From: a virus
Virus record (IMG/VR): IMGVR_UViG_3300035698_005819
Location: 1-32,918 of that record
Direction: 5' to 3' (one strand)
DNA length: 32,918 nucleotides
Shown here: piece by piece, positions 21,813 through 30,019 of the stretch
Layout of the letters: the number at the start of each line of letters is the position of its first letter
How positions within the stretch are numbered: position 1 is the first letter of the stretch
Position numbers and translations under genes: made by a program
Notes under the pieces: generated by a model
Told to the model about the DNA's origin: nothing
Databases searched by the model: none
What the model saw: the letters and a program-made list of their open reading frames with translations, nothing else

Positions 21813-23097
21813 TCCACTAAACGCAACTAAACAATATGAGGCTACAAGAGATGCCGAAAGCCAATATGATACTACTGAGGAGGCATTCAGTGGCTATATA
21901 GATAAGCTACGAGCTGAACTAGCTCCATTCTTGGCAGGTGAAGCTACCAAAGGGGACATAGCTTTTCAGGAATCTTCTGCAAATACATTGGAAGAGAGAG
22001 CTGGAGAGTCTGATAAAGTTCTAGCTCAACAATTAGCTAGAGCTGGTATAACTGGTGGTGAAGGTTCTCAATCTGTAGGTGCTAAAGGGTTTACAGGTAT
22101 CCAAGATGCTAAGTTTGATGCTCTAGCTCAAATTGATAGTGCTATAGCTAAGATAGTTTCTGATAGACAACTACAAGCTAAACAATCTCTACTCAGTGCA
22201 GAGGGTCAAAAGTCCCAAGCCTTAGCTGGTCAAGAAGCTAATGTAAAAGCTAACAAATCTGCTTTAGATGATACCCAAGCCTCCAATACTCAAAATGCTG
22301 TTATAGGGGCAATACTGGGCTTAGGTACTGGTGGTCTATCTTCTATGACAGGAGGAGATTTTCTTGGTGGATTAGGTCATACAGCTGCTAAAGCTGGTAT
22401 GGGGGCTGTTGGTGGACAACAAGCTAATATAGCTGCTTTGATAGGTGGACTAGGTAATGTAGCTAAAGGTAATCCTTTTGGTGGGGCAAGCACATATACT
22501 AATGAAGCTGGAGAGATTGTTAATGGTCCAGTACCTACAGGTCTAGCACCTGATGTAGGGGTAGATCCAGGAGCTTTACAACAGCAAGTAACTATGAGTA
22601 ATATAATGCAACAACTAGGTATTAATCCAGCAGCTTTTGCTCAACCTAATGCAACTGCACCAGGACAACCAATACCAAATTATGAAACAGATGCTTTTGG
22701 TAATAAACGTGTTGAAAGCTATGATGAAGCTCCTCTTACTAATAGAGAGAGACTAGCTGCACAAACTAAGAATGTTCCTACAGCTTCAAGTCGATTAGCA
22801 GAAGAGAAGTTTGATTATCAAAAGGAACAGGATCTAGTTAAAGAAAATGAAGTTAAAGGGCTGACTCCAGCTCAAGAGATTGCTCTAACTAACAAAGCTC
22901 AAAAATATGTACAAGAAGTTGGAGAAGCTGGTTGGGAAAGACCAGAAGAGGAAGCTGCATTTTTTGAGGATACTATGGAGGCTATGAGAAATAATAAAGC
23001 ATTACCAAGAAGAACTGACAATCTAGGTAGAGTAAGATACAACCCTAAGAATAGACTAAGTAAAGAGGCTAATAAAGATACATTAGGAATCTTATAA
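21805..23097 (+). CDS. Internal virion / DNA-ejection protein
   Basis: The protein has 430 residues. Residues ~1-160 are helical, rich in Ala, Gln, Glu and Lys. A Gly/Ala/Leu-rich hydrophobic stretch at about 165-225 could insert into a membrane. The C-terminal part is Pro- and Asn-rich, then charged and helical. This composition and the place between fibre and lysis genes match the internal proteins that short-tailed phages eject to build a channel through the envelope. No enzymatic motif was seen. Confidence 0.68.
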   Translation: MGNPLNATKQYEATRDAESQYDTTEEAFSGYIDKLRAELAPFLAGEATKGDIAFQESSANTLEERAGESDKVLAQQLARAGITGGEGSQSVGAKGFTGIQDAKFDALAQIDSAIAKIVSDRQLQAKQSLLSAEGQKSQALAGQEANVKANKSALDDTQASNTQNAVIGAILGLGTGGLSSMTGGDFLGGLGHTAAKAGMGAVGGQQANIAALIGGLGNVAKGNPFGGASTYTNEAGEIVNGPVPTGLAPDVGVDPGALQQQVTMSNIMQQLGINPAAFAQPNATAPGQPIPNYETDAFGNKRVESYDEAPLTNRERLAAQTKNVPTASSRLAEEKFDYQKEQDLVKENEVKGLTPAQEIALTNKAQKYVQEVGEAGWERPEEEAAFFEDTMEAMRNNKALPRRTDNLGRVRYNPKNRLSKEANKDTLGIL

Positions 23098-23108
23098 GGA
23101 GTTATTGA

Positions 23109-25808
23109 ATGGTAGATCAAATGAATATAGATGAATTTGCAGGGAAGATAAAGGCTAGTTATCCAGAGTATCAAGATATTGATAATACTGAGTTAGCTAA
23201 TAAAATTGTAGATAAATTTCCAGAATACAAAGAGCAAGTAAACTTTGGTGAACAAGAGGGATTTATTGAAGGTAAGTTCAATAATACAATGAAGTTCTTT
23301 ATGGGTAGCCAAGAAGAGAAAGAGGCTGCTGTAGATGCTAAACGTGCAGAGTTAAAGTCTGGTAGGATTTCACAAAAGGATTTCTTTGATACTTTAGACC
23401 AATCTGATGCTCCTCTAGTAGACTTAGTGGATGAAGCAATCAAATTAAAACTACAGCTTGCAGCTGGTGGAGCTGCTGGTAAAGCTGTATTAACTTCTCC
23501 TGTAGCTAAAACTATATTGTCTAAGGCTGCATCTATTCCTGTAATTGGTAAAGCATTGACAAGTGGGGTAGGAACTGGGATAGGTCTAGGTACCTTTACA
23601 GCTACTACTGAACTACCAGAACTTATTGGTGGGGAGATAGACTTTAATGAATACAAAGATAGTGTCTGGGGATCTACTAAATTAGGTGCTGGTATTGGTG
23701 CTGTAGCTGGTACTGCAATGGGTGGTCTTGATGCTGTTAGTGCCTACAAACAAACTAGGATGATAAGAGCCTATGAGAAAGCCCCTATAAGAACTCCGTT
23801 AAAGAAGATGCCGTTGACTATAGCTCAACAACAACAAGTAATGGATACTCCAGCTAATTTCAAGAATGGTGAAGCATTGAAGAATAGAGTACTTGTAAGA
23901 AATGTAGCACAAAAACCATTGGATGTAGAAGATGTAAGAGTCCTTAATAAAATATTGGTAGGAAAGAATAAAGTTAATTTAAACAATGAAACAGCATTTA
24001 AAGCTAATAGAACTATGGAAGCTCTAATTACTAGAGAAGAGTTTCATCCTGGATTACTCAGAACTTCTAAAGGACAAGCAAGTTTAGCTAAGAGAGTTAG
24101 AAAAGCTCAAAGATTTATGGACCCTAGTAAGATGGAAATACAGAATGCTACATCAGGATTTGTACCTGGATATGCTCAAGCTGAGAGATATGGTTTTGGT
24201 GAACTTACTAGAGCAGTAGATGCAGCTAAAGTTAAAACAGCTACACAAACTGGTAAGATGTTTAAAGCTTATGATAGAATATATAAAGGTATTGAAAAGA
24301 CTTATCCAGAATCTTCTAAGAAATTAGCAGTTGTCCTAGAGCCTAAAGTTTGGGGTATTTCTGATAAGGGTCATAAACAACTAATTGAAAGTTTAACTAC
24401 TCCTGAAAAGAAGGCTTACAGATTCTATAAGAAAAGAGTAGACTCTTATAAGGCTAGATTAAAAGCTTCAGGTAAGCAAGTCCGTGAAGGTGGATACTTT
24501 ACCCATATAAAGAGTGAGCTAGAGAAGAGTGTTAAAGCTACTCCTGGTGATACGACTTCAATGGATGCGATAAAAGAAATCAATTCAAGATTCTCTAAAG
24601 CCAGAACTGGAGATGGGTCATTCTCCTTAGATGTTGATTCTGTATTGAGAAAATATGAGAACTCAATGATAAGAACCTTTAATGATAATAAAGTATTAAA
24701 GCTTACTGAGAAATTTAACAAGACTCATAGTCTTACAAAAGAAAATGAGAAATATATAAGTAAAGCAATCAAAGAAGATGTGTTTGGGCGTACTGAAAAG
24801 GACTTGTCCTTAACTAAAGATTGGCAAAATACGTTAGAACAACAACCAGAATTTACTAAGAAGATGTTAGTTAAATTAGGTTTAGGTCCAGGTAGTAAAC
24901 ACCCTTTTCAATCTCTTACCAATATAGCTATTAAAGGTATTGCTAGAGCTAAACTAGGTGCAGGTAATTACAAATTTATGGTAAGAAACTTTACTACACA
25001 AAGATTTTATAGTGATATGTTTACTGATGCTAACAGTGGTGCTATTGCAGAAAAGATACTATTACAACCAGCAAAAGCTAAAGCTTTACTACAGCATAGT
25101 AGGGTATTTGATATCTATACTAAACTATCTAGTGGACAGTCTTTATCTGGTCTTGGATTAGAAGAAGAGGCAGCTAGAGTAGCCCAAGCTAGTGGGGTAG
25201 CCAAACGTATGGGGGTTGGGGTTAAAAAGACTGTTAAAGGTGCAGCGGATTTCTTAGGTAAACTAGGTTACTATCCTGTAACTACTTCAGCTAGAAACAA
25301 TGCAGCTAGGTCTTATATACAGGGATATACCCATGCAAAACGTATGGGTCTTGGAGAAATAGCAGCAAGAATGGCTGGTGATGGTGTAGCAGAAACAACT
25401 CAATTTCTATATACTTATACTAATAAATTACAGGCTTTTAGAGGCCCATTAGGTAGAGTAGCTGGACTATTCGGATCTTGGACACCTAATCATTTTCAAA
25501 TGTTACGCAGAGCAATGGGATCTAAACCTTTTTATAAATGGGCAATGAATGTTGGAGTAACTTCAGCAATAGCTCATGGATTAGGTAATATAGACCCTTA
25601 CTTTAAATCAGCTTCTTTTGAGAAGATATATGGTAGACTACCAATCAATAGAGATTTACTTAATGTACCACTTGACTTAGCTGAGGGTGTAATGCAGTTA
25701 GTGGGTCAAGGAGATGACAGAACTTTTAAAAAGGGTACCAAGAATCTTATCAGATGGTACAAACCACCAAAAGATTTAATAGGTGGTCTGATGTTTGATT
25801 CATTATAA
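23109..25808 (+). CDS. Large internal virion / DNA-ejection protein
   Basis: The protein has 899 residues. The N-terminal ~45 residues form a repeat-like module with two Tyr-Pro/Phe-Pro-Glu-Tyr segments (Ile-Lys-x-x-Tyr-Pro-Glu-Tyr...Asp-Lys-Phe-Pro-Glu-Tyr), common at the start of phage ejection proteins. A Gly/Ala-rich hydrophobic region (~115-205) follows, then long helical sequence to the end. No lysozyme or transglycosylase motif is visible. By size and order it is the counterpart of the large T7 gp16 or N4-type internal proteins. AAGGAG precedes the ATG. Confidence 0.7.
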   Translation: MVDQMNIDEFAGKIKASYPEYQDIDNTELANKIVDKFPEYKEQVNFGEQEGFIEGKFNNTMKFFMGSQEEKEAAVDAKRAELKSGRISQKDFFDTLDQSDAPLVDLVDEAIKLKLQLAAGGAAGKAVLTSPVAKTILSKAASIPVIGKALTSGVGTGIGLGTFTATTELPELIGGEIDFNEYKDSVWGSTKLGAGIGAVAGTAMGGLDAVSAYKQTRMIRAYEKAPIRTPLKKMPLTIAQQQQVMDTPANFKNGEALKNRVLVRNVAQKPLDVEDVRVLNKILVGKNKVNLNNETAFKANRTMEALITREEFHPGLLRTSKGQASLAKRVRKAQRFMDPSKMEIQNATSGFVPGYAQAERYGFGELTRAVDAAKVKTATQTGKMFKAYDRIYKGIEKTYPESSKKLAVVLEPKVWGISDKGHKQLIESLTTPEKKAYRFYKKRVDSYKARLKASGKQVREGGYFTHIKSELEKSVKATPGDTTSMDAIKEINSRFSKARTGDGSFSLDVDSVLRKYENSMIRTFNDNKVLKLTEKFNKTHSLTKENEKYISKAIKEDVFGRTEKDLSLTKDWQNTLEQQPEFTKKMLVKLGLGPGSKHPFQSLTNIAIKGIARAKLGAGNYKFMVRNFTTQRFYSDMFTDANSGAIAEKILLQPAKAKALLQHSRVFDIYTKLSSGQSLSGLGLEEEAARVAQASGVAKRMGVGVKKTVKGAADFLGKLGYYPVTTSARNNAARSYIQGYTHAKRMGLGEIAARMAGDGVAETTQFLYTYTNKLQAFRGPLGRVAGLFGSWTPNHFQMLRRAMGSKPFYKWAMNVGVTSAIAHGLGNIDPYFKSASFEKIYGRLPINRDLLNVPLDLAEGVMQLVGQGDDRTFKKGTKNLIRWYKPPKDLIGGLMFDSL

Positions 25809-25819
25809 AGGAGAGTAGT

Positions 25820-26299
25820 ATGGGAATGCAAGACGGGAATAAACCAAAACAGATAGTGATCCATAAATCATCTAAGAAGGATTACAATACCAAAGAGGAT
25901 TATACTGTAGAAGATATTAGAAAGATGCACCAAGAGAGAGGTTTTGGTGATATAGGCTATCATTTTATTATAGAGAAAGATGGTACTCTAGTTACTTGTA
26001 GAGATATAAAGTATTGGCCAGCTTCTTCTAAGGGCCATAACAAAGATGTTGTAGCTATATGTTGCATAGGTGATTTCTGTATGGAAGAACCTACTGACCA
26101 GCAGATCAATGCTTTAAAGATTCTGATACTTAAACTCTGTAAAGAATACAAAATAGATACAGATATGCACCACATATTTACTCACGGTGATTATAGAGAT
26201 CCTCCAGGTAATAGATACTGTCCAGGTAAATTCCTCCATAGAAGAATACCTGAGATATCAAATTGGGTGAGACAAGCAATACGAGGTGGAGTTAGATGA
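25820..26299 (+). CDS. Endolysin: N-acetylmuramoyl-L-alanine amidase (T7 lysozyme-like)
   Basis: The protein has 159 residues and cleaves the amide bond between muramic acid and L-alanine in peptidoglycan. It has the Amidase_2/PGRP zinc site: His15 in Val-Ile-His, His122 in Thr-His-Gly and Cys134 in Tyr-Cys-Pro-Gly. Tyr47 lies in the conserved Gly-Tyr-His-Phe-Ile-Ile. The length matches T7 lysozyme (~151). No signal peptide is present, so release needs a holin, fitting the two membrane-protein genes that follow. Whether it also inhibits an RNA polymerase, as in T7, cannot be told, and no phage RNA polymerase is in the window. GGAGAG precedes the ATG. Confidence 0.93.
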   Translation: MGMQDGNKPKQIVIHKSSKKDYNTKEDYTVEDIRKMHQERGFGDIGYHFIIEKDGTLVTCRDIKYWPASSKGHNKDVVAICCIGDFCMEEPTDQQINALKILILKLCKEYKIDTDMHHIFTHGDYRDPPGNRYCPGKFLHRRIPEISNWVRQAIRGGVR

Positions 26300-26466
26300 A
26301 ATCAATCAGTAAACAAACAGACGGGGATAAGATACTTGAATGTGAAAAAGATATTGACAGGATGGATAAAGAGATTGTTAGGTTAAGTACTATAGTCTCA
26401 ATTTTAATGTGGGCTACACCTATACTGATTGGGGTTGCTATAGCTGTTGCTAGATTAATTAAATAG
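26296..26466 (+). CDS. Small lysis membrane protein (XhlA-like / holin candidate)
   Basis: The protein has 56 residues and starts within the endolysin stop as ATGA. The N-terminal ~30 residues are charged with a heptad-like pattern, followed by one hydrophobic segment (about 33-52) and a basic end. This is the layout of XhlA-type haemolysin or holin-associated proteins. The overlap with the endolysin supports a lysis role. Confidence 0.65.
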   Translation: MKSISKQTDGDKILECEKDIDRMDKEIVRLSTIVSILMWATPILIGVAIAVARLIK

Positions 26467-26475
26467 GAGGATATT

Positions 26476-26706
26476 ATGGGTAGGAAATTTTACTTGACTG
26501 TTGTACTTATATTCTTATTAACTGGACTGCGTATCTATAATTTTATAGATGGGGAGATATTCAAAACTATAATGGTAGCCTTAATAATGAGCTACTATGC
26601 TGCTAATGTTACTCAAAAAATGACTCAGCCTAAAGAGTATATGATACAGTTACCTGAAGATCAAGATAGTGATTTGAAAGAACCTGGGTTTCATCCTAAG
26701 AGCTAA
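26476..26706 (+). CDS. Holin candidate, two membrane segments
   Basis: The protein has 76 residues with two hydrophobic segments (about 5-22 and 28-46) and a polar, acidic C-terminal tail, which fits a class II holin. AGGAGG precedes the ATG. It is the third gene of the endolysin cassette and the last rightward gene. It is called by topology and context only. Confidence 0.6.
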   Translation: MGRKFYLTVVLIFLLTGLRIYNFIDGEIFKTIMVALIMSYYAANVTQKMTQPKEYMIQLPEDQDSDLKEPGFHPKS

Positions 26707-26896
26707 AGAAATCATCTATACTCATCAGTATAGTTAGATCTATAATAGCTATAAATATTACAATATTACCAACAAGTAGCATAGGCAGATATAGAATCTT
26801 AAACCATTTAGGTGTGTATTCTATATTAGCCCCTACTTTACAATCAGCTAAGTACCCTGCAATTAATAGGGCTATAAGTACTAACCAAAACATCAT
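26696..26896 (-). CDS. Small membrane protein, two segments
   Basis: The protein has 66 residues with two hydrophobic stretches (about 3-18 and 33-55). Its 3' end overlaps the last rightward gene by eleven bases on the opposite strand. The start overlaps the upstream gene's stop in an ATGATG cluster. It could be an antiholin or another holin-like protein given its position next to the lysis cassette, but this is only positional. Confidence 0.6.
   Translation of the reverse strand: MMFWLVLIALLIAGYLADCKVGANIEYTPKWFKILYLPMLLVGNIVIFIAIIDLTILMSIDDFFSS
26716..26733. terminator. Hairpin at convergent junction
   Basis: CTATACT and AGTATAG form a perfect 7-bp stem around CATC, ten bases after the last rightward stop. 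On the minus strand it is followed by a partial T-rich run (TTTCTTT), while on the plus strand there is none. A two-way terminator is plausible where the opposing transcripts meet. Confidence 0.4.
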
Positions 26897-27324
26897 ATCC
26901 TAACTTTAACTATTGCTATCGGACCTAAATTACCTACACCTATACCTACTTCTGTATATGGATTCAAGGCATAATTCACAGAGAATGTAAAGAATGATGT
27001 AGTAAATCCTATGTTTAAACTTGCATCACCTATATGGAGTAACTCATAGCTATATCCTATATTAGCAGGTGGAGCAAAGTCTATTCCTAGTTTATGCTTA
27101 GACTCATACGGAGTAACTTTATAGTTACCTGAAGGAGTTATTACTTCTATATCTCCCCTATTGTTTATTCTTTTTACTTTTACTTGAGGGGTGGACAATA
27201 ATACCCTCTCAGACTTATGAGGATCACTCACAGGAGGTTTTCTAAAGATTCTGTACCCAATATACCCCCCAAGGATAAAGGTTAAAAATATGATAATTAT
27301 ACCTGTTTTATACTTAGTCATCAT
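26893..27324 (-). CDS. Membrane-anchored beta-rich protein
   Basis: The protein has 143 residues; either of two adjacent ATGs could be the start. One N-terminal membrane segment (~8-25) is followed by basic and Pro residues, then a periplasmic-type domain of alternating beta strands, ending in Gly-rich amphipathic strands. It lies beside the lysis genes, so an inner-membrane spanin-like role can be considered, but the coiled coil expected of an i-spanin is not evident. The family was not recognised. Confidence 0.55.
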   Translation of the reverse strand: MMTKYKTGIIIIFLTFILGGYIGYRIFRKPPVSDPHKSERVLLSTPQVKVKRINNRGDIEVITPSGNYKVTPYESKHKLGIDFAPPANIGYSYELLHIGDASLNIGFTTSFFTFSVNYALNPYTEVGIGVGNLGPIAIVKVRI

Positions 27325-27472
27325 CTCTCACCAACTCAAAACTATCCATGTTATAGCTAGAAGCTCTCATTACGCATACAAAGAGATCAAACACACCATA
27401 TACATCAAGTTCCCCTTCTGGTATCTCTACTGAATACTTACCATAGTCATTCTCCAATGTTAATTTAGTCAT
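27314..27472 (-). CDS. Hypothetical protein, 52 aa
   Basis: Starts at ATG 27472 with GGGAGG upstream, lying within the 3' end of the preceding gene, and overlaps the next start by eleven bases. The product is acidic, with beta-type alternation in the first half and one Cys. It fills what would otherwise be a gap in a packed operon. Confidence 0.55.
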   Translation of the reverse strand: MTKLTLENDYGKYSVEIPEGELDVYGVFDLFVCVMRASSYNMDSFELVRDDD

Positions 27473-27692
27473 CTAATTCATCCTCCCTTAAATATCTTAT
27501 TGGTTCTATACCACAATCTATTAATCCATCAAGTATACTAGGTTCAACTTGTCGGACTTGTAGACCACTTCGATTCTTCCCCACATGACCTTTGTATTCT
27601 GGTCCAGTAATAAGTTTATCTAACCCATAGAATTTCTTGGTAAACCTATTACAGGTACAGATACCATCTATATGATATTTACAAGAGACCAT
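27465..27692 (-). CDS. Hypothetical Cys-containing protein, 75 aa
   Basis: Cysteines at residues 4, 12 and 14 together with His7 suggest a possible metal site at the N-terminus. The rest is mixed with an acidic tail. It overlaps the epimerase gene by about 14 bases at its start. No family was recognised. Confidence 0.55.
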   Translation of the reverse strand: MVSCKYHIDGICTCNRFTKKFYGLDKLITGPEYKGHVGKNRSGLQVRQVEPSILDGLIDCGIEPIRYLREDELDD

Positions 27693-28545
27693 TAATAATG
27701 CTCCTTATCTTTCTTTCAGCATGACCATCACCAAACATATTCAACTCAGGCCAAGGATTAATCCCTATATACTCACAAGGCAATCCAGCCCAGTAAGCTT
27801 CTCTAACTAATCCACCTGAATCAGTAACTACAGATCTAGCTTGTAGCATACTCCTTAGAACCTCATTATAAGGTACAGGGCTCTCTACTAATATATTAGC
27901 TGGTACATCTATCTTATTATCTACAATATACTTAGCTGTATGAGGATGAATGTAAAACCAAGTCATAGGGTAGTCTATTGATACCTTGTTAAGTATTGCT
28001 TGTAAGTTAGGTAAGTTCTCTCTTCTGTGAAGAGTTAGTATATTAACATCCCAGGTCTTTCTTACATCTCTCCAAGTCTTTAAGAATCTATCCCTCATCA
28101 GATCCCCAACAAATCTTACCTTCTTAAATGCAGTACCCTTAACATTCTCATAAGCCTTAACTGTTGGGCAGAGGAGTATATCTGCCATTTTATCTACTCT
28201 AACCCTTATTCTTTCTTCTATATTGTTAGACCCACTTCGTACACCAGCTTCTATATGAGCTAATTTAACACCACAATGTTTAGCTGCTATAGCCCCTGCA
28301 AAAGTAGAAAATGTATCTCCATAGACTATAATTACTTTAGGTCTTACTATCCCAATAAACTCTATTAAAGCTCTAATTGTTGATTTAAGACTTACCCATT
28401 CTATTCTACAATCTACATTGGGAGAATCATAGTTTAGTGTCTCACTGTAATGCTGACCAGTATCTATGACAAAGCTATCCTCAAACTTTATAAGTTTAAT
28501 ATACTGAGGTCTACAACCTATTATTTGTAGTATATTAGAAGCCAT
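27679..28545 (-). CDS. UDP-N-acetylglucosamine 2-epimerase-like (WecB/WbpI family)
   Basis: The protein has 288 residues. The family inverts C2 of UDP-GlcNAc or of its 3-acetamido uronic acid. Motifs in order are: Gly-Cys-Arg-Pro-Gln-Tyr-Ile-Lys-Leu, Thr-Gly-Gln-His-Tyr, Val-Tyr-Gly-Asp-Thr, His-Ile-Glu-Ala-Gly-Val-Arg-Ser with a following Glu-Glu-Arg, Leu-His-Arg-Arg-Glu-Asn, and Thr-Asp-Ser-Gly-Gly. The Asp, both Glu and the His match residues known to be important in E. coli WecB. Typical members are ~370 residues, so this is a compact version with shortened loops. It overlaps the dehydrogenase gene by eleven bases, implying joint expression. It cannot be told from sequence alone whether the substrate is UDP-GlcNAc or a WbpI-type one. 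Confidence 0.88.
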   Translation of the reverse strand: MASNILQIIGCRPQYIKLIKFEDSFVIDTGQHYSETLNYDSPNVDCRIEWVSLKSTIRALIEFIGIVRPKVIIVYGDTFSTFAGAIAAKHCGVKLAHIEAGVRSGSNNIEERIRVRVDKMADILLCPTVKAYENVKGTAFKKVRFVGDLMRDRFLKTWRDVRKTWDVNILTLHRRENLPNLQAILNKVSIDYPMTWFYIHPHTAKYIVDNKIDVPANILVESPVPYNEVLRSMLQARSVVTDSGGLVREAYWAGLPCEYIGINPWPELNMFGDGHAERKIRSIINGLL

Positions 28546-29317
28546 CTAAATTCCTATCCCCTTTACCAACCTCTATCAGCATTGATAATAGTTGTCCTAG
28601 TTTGTCATTACCACCATCTAGTTTAGGTAGTTGATTGAGAAGCATATGAGCATTCTCTACAACACAATGACCCCCTATTTTATCTCCAGGAGGAGAGAGT
28701 AACTGCTTTCTATATCTCTCACCCGTAGCATTGATACCTTCATTGTAAGTCTCAGTAAAGTCAAATACTACATCCATATAGTCTAACCCATAATGTTTAC
28801 ATAGTCTGTCTTTAAGTTCAGCAAATAGTAAATTAATACCATAATCTGTAGTAGATAGTATCTTACCTAGCTCAGTAGTTTGACTTCCCTCTAAACATTT
28901 AAAATTTATATGGGCATTATATAGGAACTCTATAGCTAGATTCTTTGAGGAGATATCATCATACCCAATATACTTAACATAAGTTTTAATTCCTTTACTC
29001 ATTGACTTCCAATGAACACCTCTAACAGGTGAGTGGACTACTCTAGCTTTAGCAACTTCTCTGATTTTCAGAGTAGTTCCTACAGGTACAGTTGAATGGA
29101 TGATAGTTAGTTTTGGTTTGAAAATAGCTATATACTTAGCAACTATACCTATAAAGTTGGGTAGGTTTCCAGGGATACAGATATTTAATACCTCTTGAGG
29201 ACAAGGCTTATATGTATCTTTATCTGTAATGTCAAATGTATCAGTTACATAATGTTCGTTTAAAGCCTTGTATAAACCTTTACCAATCTCACCCATACCT
29301 ATTATTAAATTATTCAT
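28535..29317 (-). CDS. Nucleotide-sugar 6-dehydrogenase-like (UDP-Glc/GDP-Man DH family), short
   Basis: The protein has 260 residues. A Rossmann start has Gly-Met-Gly-Glu-Ile-Gly. Then come His-Ser-Thr-Val-Pro-Val-Gly-Thr-Thr (near residue 75), the central helix with Glu-Leu-Gly-Lys (Lys152), and Gly-Gly-His-Cys (Cys218), which matches the catalytic cysteine of UDP-sugar dehydrogenases. It would oxidise C6 of a UDP-sugar to the uronic acid with NAD. The usual C-terminal UDP-binding domain is missing (full enzymes are ~420 residues). It may therefore act on another form, need a partner or be altered in function. It is adjacent to the epimerase, the WecB-WecC arrangement. Confidence 0.8.
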   Translation of the reverse strand: MNNLIIGMGEIGKGLYKALNEHYVTDTFDITDKDTYKPCPQEVLNICIPGNLPNFIGIVAKYIAIFKPKLTIIHSTVPVGTTLKIREVAKARVVHSPVRGVHWKSMSKGIKTYVKYIGYDDISSKNLAIEFLYNAHINFKCLEGSQTTELGKILSTTDYGINLLFAELKDRLCKHYGLDYMDVVFDFTETYNEGINATGERYRKQLLSPPGDKIGGHCVVENAHMLLNQLPKLDGGNDKLGQLLSMLIEVGKGDRNLDGF

Positions 29318-29496
29318 AATACATCCCCTAAATTTATTGTAGGTATTACTATAGGTACATTGCTTGTTATATTAATAGGCATATTACCTGTTACTAAGAC
29401 CTCTACAGGAGCTACCTGAACTAACTCAGCTACATGTCTATGAGTAACTGTACAGCCTACTAAACTAAGAACCAAACACAGTGTCAATATTCTCAT
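29314..29496 (-). CDS. Small lipoprotein, 60 aa
   Basis: I start at ATG 29496 because AAGGAGAAGG lies upstream; an in-frame ATG at 29514 precedes it. A short signal peptide ends in Leu-Val-Gly-Cys (Cys15), a lipobox. The mature ~45 residues are Val/Ile/Pro/Asn-rich. An o-spanin (Rz1-like) role is possible by size and lipidation, but it is not particularly proline-rich and lies within the sugar operon away from the endolysin. Its 5' end overlaps the acetyltransferase gene by 32 bases. Confidence 0.6.
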   Translation of the reverse strand: MRILTLCLVLSLVGCTVTHRHVAELVQVAPVEVLVTGNMPINITSNVPIVIPTINLGDVL

Positions 29497-30019
29497 TACC
29501 TTCTCCTTTTTCATAATAGTCTACATTCCAATCATCTACTCCCATTGCTCTGCTACAACCAAGACAGACTCCATACTCATCTAAAGATCTACAGCCCTTA
29601 CATTTATCTCTAACTACAACCTTAGCTGGATTACCATAGACTGTAGAGTAAGGTAATACACTTTTAGTTACTACAGAACCAGCTCCAACTGTACACCCTG
29701 TACCCAATGAGATACCGCAAAGTATAGTTGAGTTAGCCCCTATATTAACTTTGTCATGAACCCTAGTAGATTCAAATTTACCATAGTCTTTTGAGGTAGG
29801 ATACTTGTCATTAGTAAAGCAAACTTTAGGGCCAATAAAAACATTATCCCCTATAGTAACTCCTCTAGGTATGAATACCCCATGCTGTATCTTGCAGTAC
29901 TCACCTATTATAACATCCTGACCTACTTCAGTGTATGCACCTATAGAAGTAAAATCCCCTATCCTACATCCAGGTAGTAGATTTACATAATCCCATATCA
30001 CTGGAGCTTTATGTAGCAT
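29465..30019 (-). CDS. Hexapeptide-repeat N-acetyltransferase (WbpD/WlbB-like) with zinc-ribbon tail
   Basis: The protein has 184 residues. Left-handed beta-helix hexapeptide repeats run through about residues 15-135 (Ile-Gly-x-x-x-x-Ile-Gly and similar). Between them is Val-Phe-Ile-Gly-Pro-x-Val-x-Phe-Thr-Asn-Asp-Lys-Tyr-Pro (about 59-74), a motif I associate with WbpD/WlbB enzymes that acetylate the 3-amino group of UDP-2-acetamido-3-amino-glucuronic acid. After Gly-Asn-Pro-Ala-Lys, which usually ends such proteins, comes a Cys-x-x-Cys...Cys-x-x-Cys extension (Cys140, 143, 152, 155) that looks like an added zinc ribbon. It is co-oriented with the dehydrogenase and epimerase genes. GGGG precedes the ATG. 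Confidence 0.87.
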   Translation of the reverse strand: MLHKAPVIWDYVNLLPGCRIGDFTSIGAYTEVGQDVIIGEYCKIQHGVFIPRGVTIGDNVFIGPKVCFTNDKYPTSKDYGKFESTRVHDKVNIGANSTILCGISLGTGCTVGAGSVVTKSVLPYSTVYGNPAKVVVRDKCKGCRSLDEYGVCLGCSRAMGVDDWNVDYYEKGEGNENIDTVFGS

